Shown here: positions 63,411 through 64,000 of the stretch, piece by piece
Layout: every line of letters begins with the position of its first letter
Numbering within the stretch: position 1 is the stretch's first letter
NCBI GenBank assembly: GCA_958295825.1
Contig: OY282375.1
Location: forward strand, 2,527,489 to 2,591,488
Direction: 5' to 3'
DNA: 64,000 nt
Source of the DNA: an uncultured Candidatus Entotheonella sp.
GTDB taxonomy: Bacteria > Tectomicrobia > Entotheonellia > Entotheonellales > Entotheonellaceae
Made by a program: the position numbers and the translations under genes
The notes under the pieces: model-generated
The model's input: only the letters and a program-made list of their open reading frames with translations
Databases searched by the model: none
What the model was told of the DNA's origin: nothing

Positions 63411-64000
63411 ATGGGTGATCCGCTCAGCAGAATTCTGGCAACCACGGAGGCCGAGCAGCTGGCCACGGGATTTGCCTTTACGGAAGGACCGGCTTGGCAT
63501 CCCGACGGCTTTTACTACTTCGTGGACCTGCGCAACAACCGGCTGCACCGCCTGATCCCGGGACAGGCGCCGGAAACGGTGCGTGAAAATACCGGGGAAG
63601 GCAACGGGACGACGTTCGACCTGCAAGGCCGCCTGCTCATGTGCGAAGGCGGCAACCGCCGGGTCACCCGCATGACAGCCGACGGCCAAGTCGAGACAAT
63701 CGCCGAGCACTATGAGGGGCGGCGCTTGAACCGGCCCAATGACGTGGTGTGCGCCTCGGACGGCAGCATCTATTTCACCGACCCCGGCCTGCGCGTCCCC
63801 TTCGCGGAGCGCGAGTGCCCCTATTCGGGGGTTTACCGGATCGCACCCGACGGCGCCATGACCCTGGTGGCGGACTGCGAGTATCCCAACGGTCTGGCCT
63901 TTTCGCCGGACGAGAAGACCCTGTACGTCTCCAACACGCGCTGGGGCGCCTACATCCACGCCATCGAAATCGGCGCGGATGGCCTCATGGCGCGCCGGCA
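63411..64000 (+). CDS. SMP-30/gluconolactonase/LRE family protein, partial
   Basis: Six-bladed propeller lactonase; the first 196 codons are seen, starting MGDPLSRILATTEAEQLATG with a GAGAGGAGG site. Metal-ligand glutamate is in FTEGPAWHPDG, then NTGEGNGTTFDLQGRLLMCE, LNRPNDVVCASDGSIYFTDP with the ligand asparagine and aspartate, and EYPNGLAFSPDEKTLYVSNT. The rest is outside the window. It hydrolyses sugar or aldonic lactones; the specific substrate is unknown. Confidence 0.92.
   Translation, partial: MGDPLSRILATTEAEQLATGFAFTEGPAWHPDGFYYFVDLRNNRLHRLIPGQAPETVRENTGEGNGTTFDLQGRLLMCEGGNRRVTRMTADGQVETIAEHYEGRRLNRPNDVVCASDGSIYFTDPGLRVPFAERECPYSGVYRIAPDGAMTLVADCEYPNGLAFSPDEKTLYVSNTRWGAYIHAIEIGADGLMARR

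Overview
The window is a high-GC stretch of a diderm (Gram-negative) bacterial chromosome. Evidence for an outer membrane is an Mla-type lipid transport operon, a TolC-like channel and a DUF3187 protein. Overall character is proteobacterium-like: ProVWX, a GlnE homologue, CvpA, YggT, a ba3-type oxidase and HpcH/HpaI aldolase. Two LLM-class flavoproteins and scattered catabolic genes would also fit less-sampled lineages such as Entotheonella/Tectomicrobia-like bacteria, so taxonomy is left open. There is no complete rRNA or tRNA gene and no CRISPR array.

Layout. 1-3.8 kb: divergent aldehyde:ferredoxin oxidoreductase (cut by the window edge), then aldolase, LLM flavoprotein and purC. 4.0-6.4 kb: HigB/HigA-ImmA toxin-antitoxin pair overlapping a frameshifted HsdM chimera. 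6.4-12.2 kb: nested mobile DNA. An IS21 element is split inside the istB Walker A codons by a serine-recombinase element and truncated in istA by an IS5-type element. 12.2-15.5 kb: proX-proW-proV, with an in-frame 99-bp duplication in proV. 15.6-17.9 kb: archease, rtcB and a coupled small gene. 18.0-23.0 kb: an IS1595-family transposon carrying a coupled MvaI-like restriction-modification (R-M) pair, a methyltransferase fragment, two IS5-type elements and an ATPase fragment. 23-35.7 kb: housekeeping genes, including a split glnE in which the second half carries tandem ACT domains. 35.9-42.8 kb: a second mobile island, with a second IS1595-type transposon carrying a methyltransferase that was hit by an intact IS66/ISBst12-type IS. 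42.8-47.6 kb: mlaE-mlaF-mlaD-tolC-like-mlaC-DUF2461. 48.2-57.1 kb: PAC2 protein, ba3-type oxidase, two acyl-CoA synthetases and an amidohydrolase. 57.2-59 kb: IS debris. 59-64 kb: a hypothetical gene, CvpA, a lower-GC R-M pair, a VOC protein and an SMP-30 lactonase (cut by the window edge).

How genes work together. proX-W-V import an osmolyte such as glycine betaine. Archease supports RtcB RNA ligation. The mla genes form a lipid-trafficking operon with an unusual TolC-like member. The two GlnE halves should control glutamine synthetase adenylylation, with ACT domains as a likely sensor. The three-part oxidase operon makes a ba3-like terminal oxidase. The mobile islands are dominated by DNA methylation and restriction genes. 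In both IS1595-type elements the transposase stop overlaps the methyltransferase start as ATGA, and the last passenger gene ends at or inside the terminal repeat.

Many mobile-element genes carry frameshifts. Where the same gene reads on in another frame it is called a pseudogene. Starts were chosen by Shine-Dalgarno spacing where possible.
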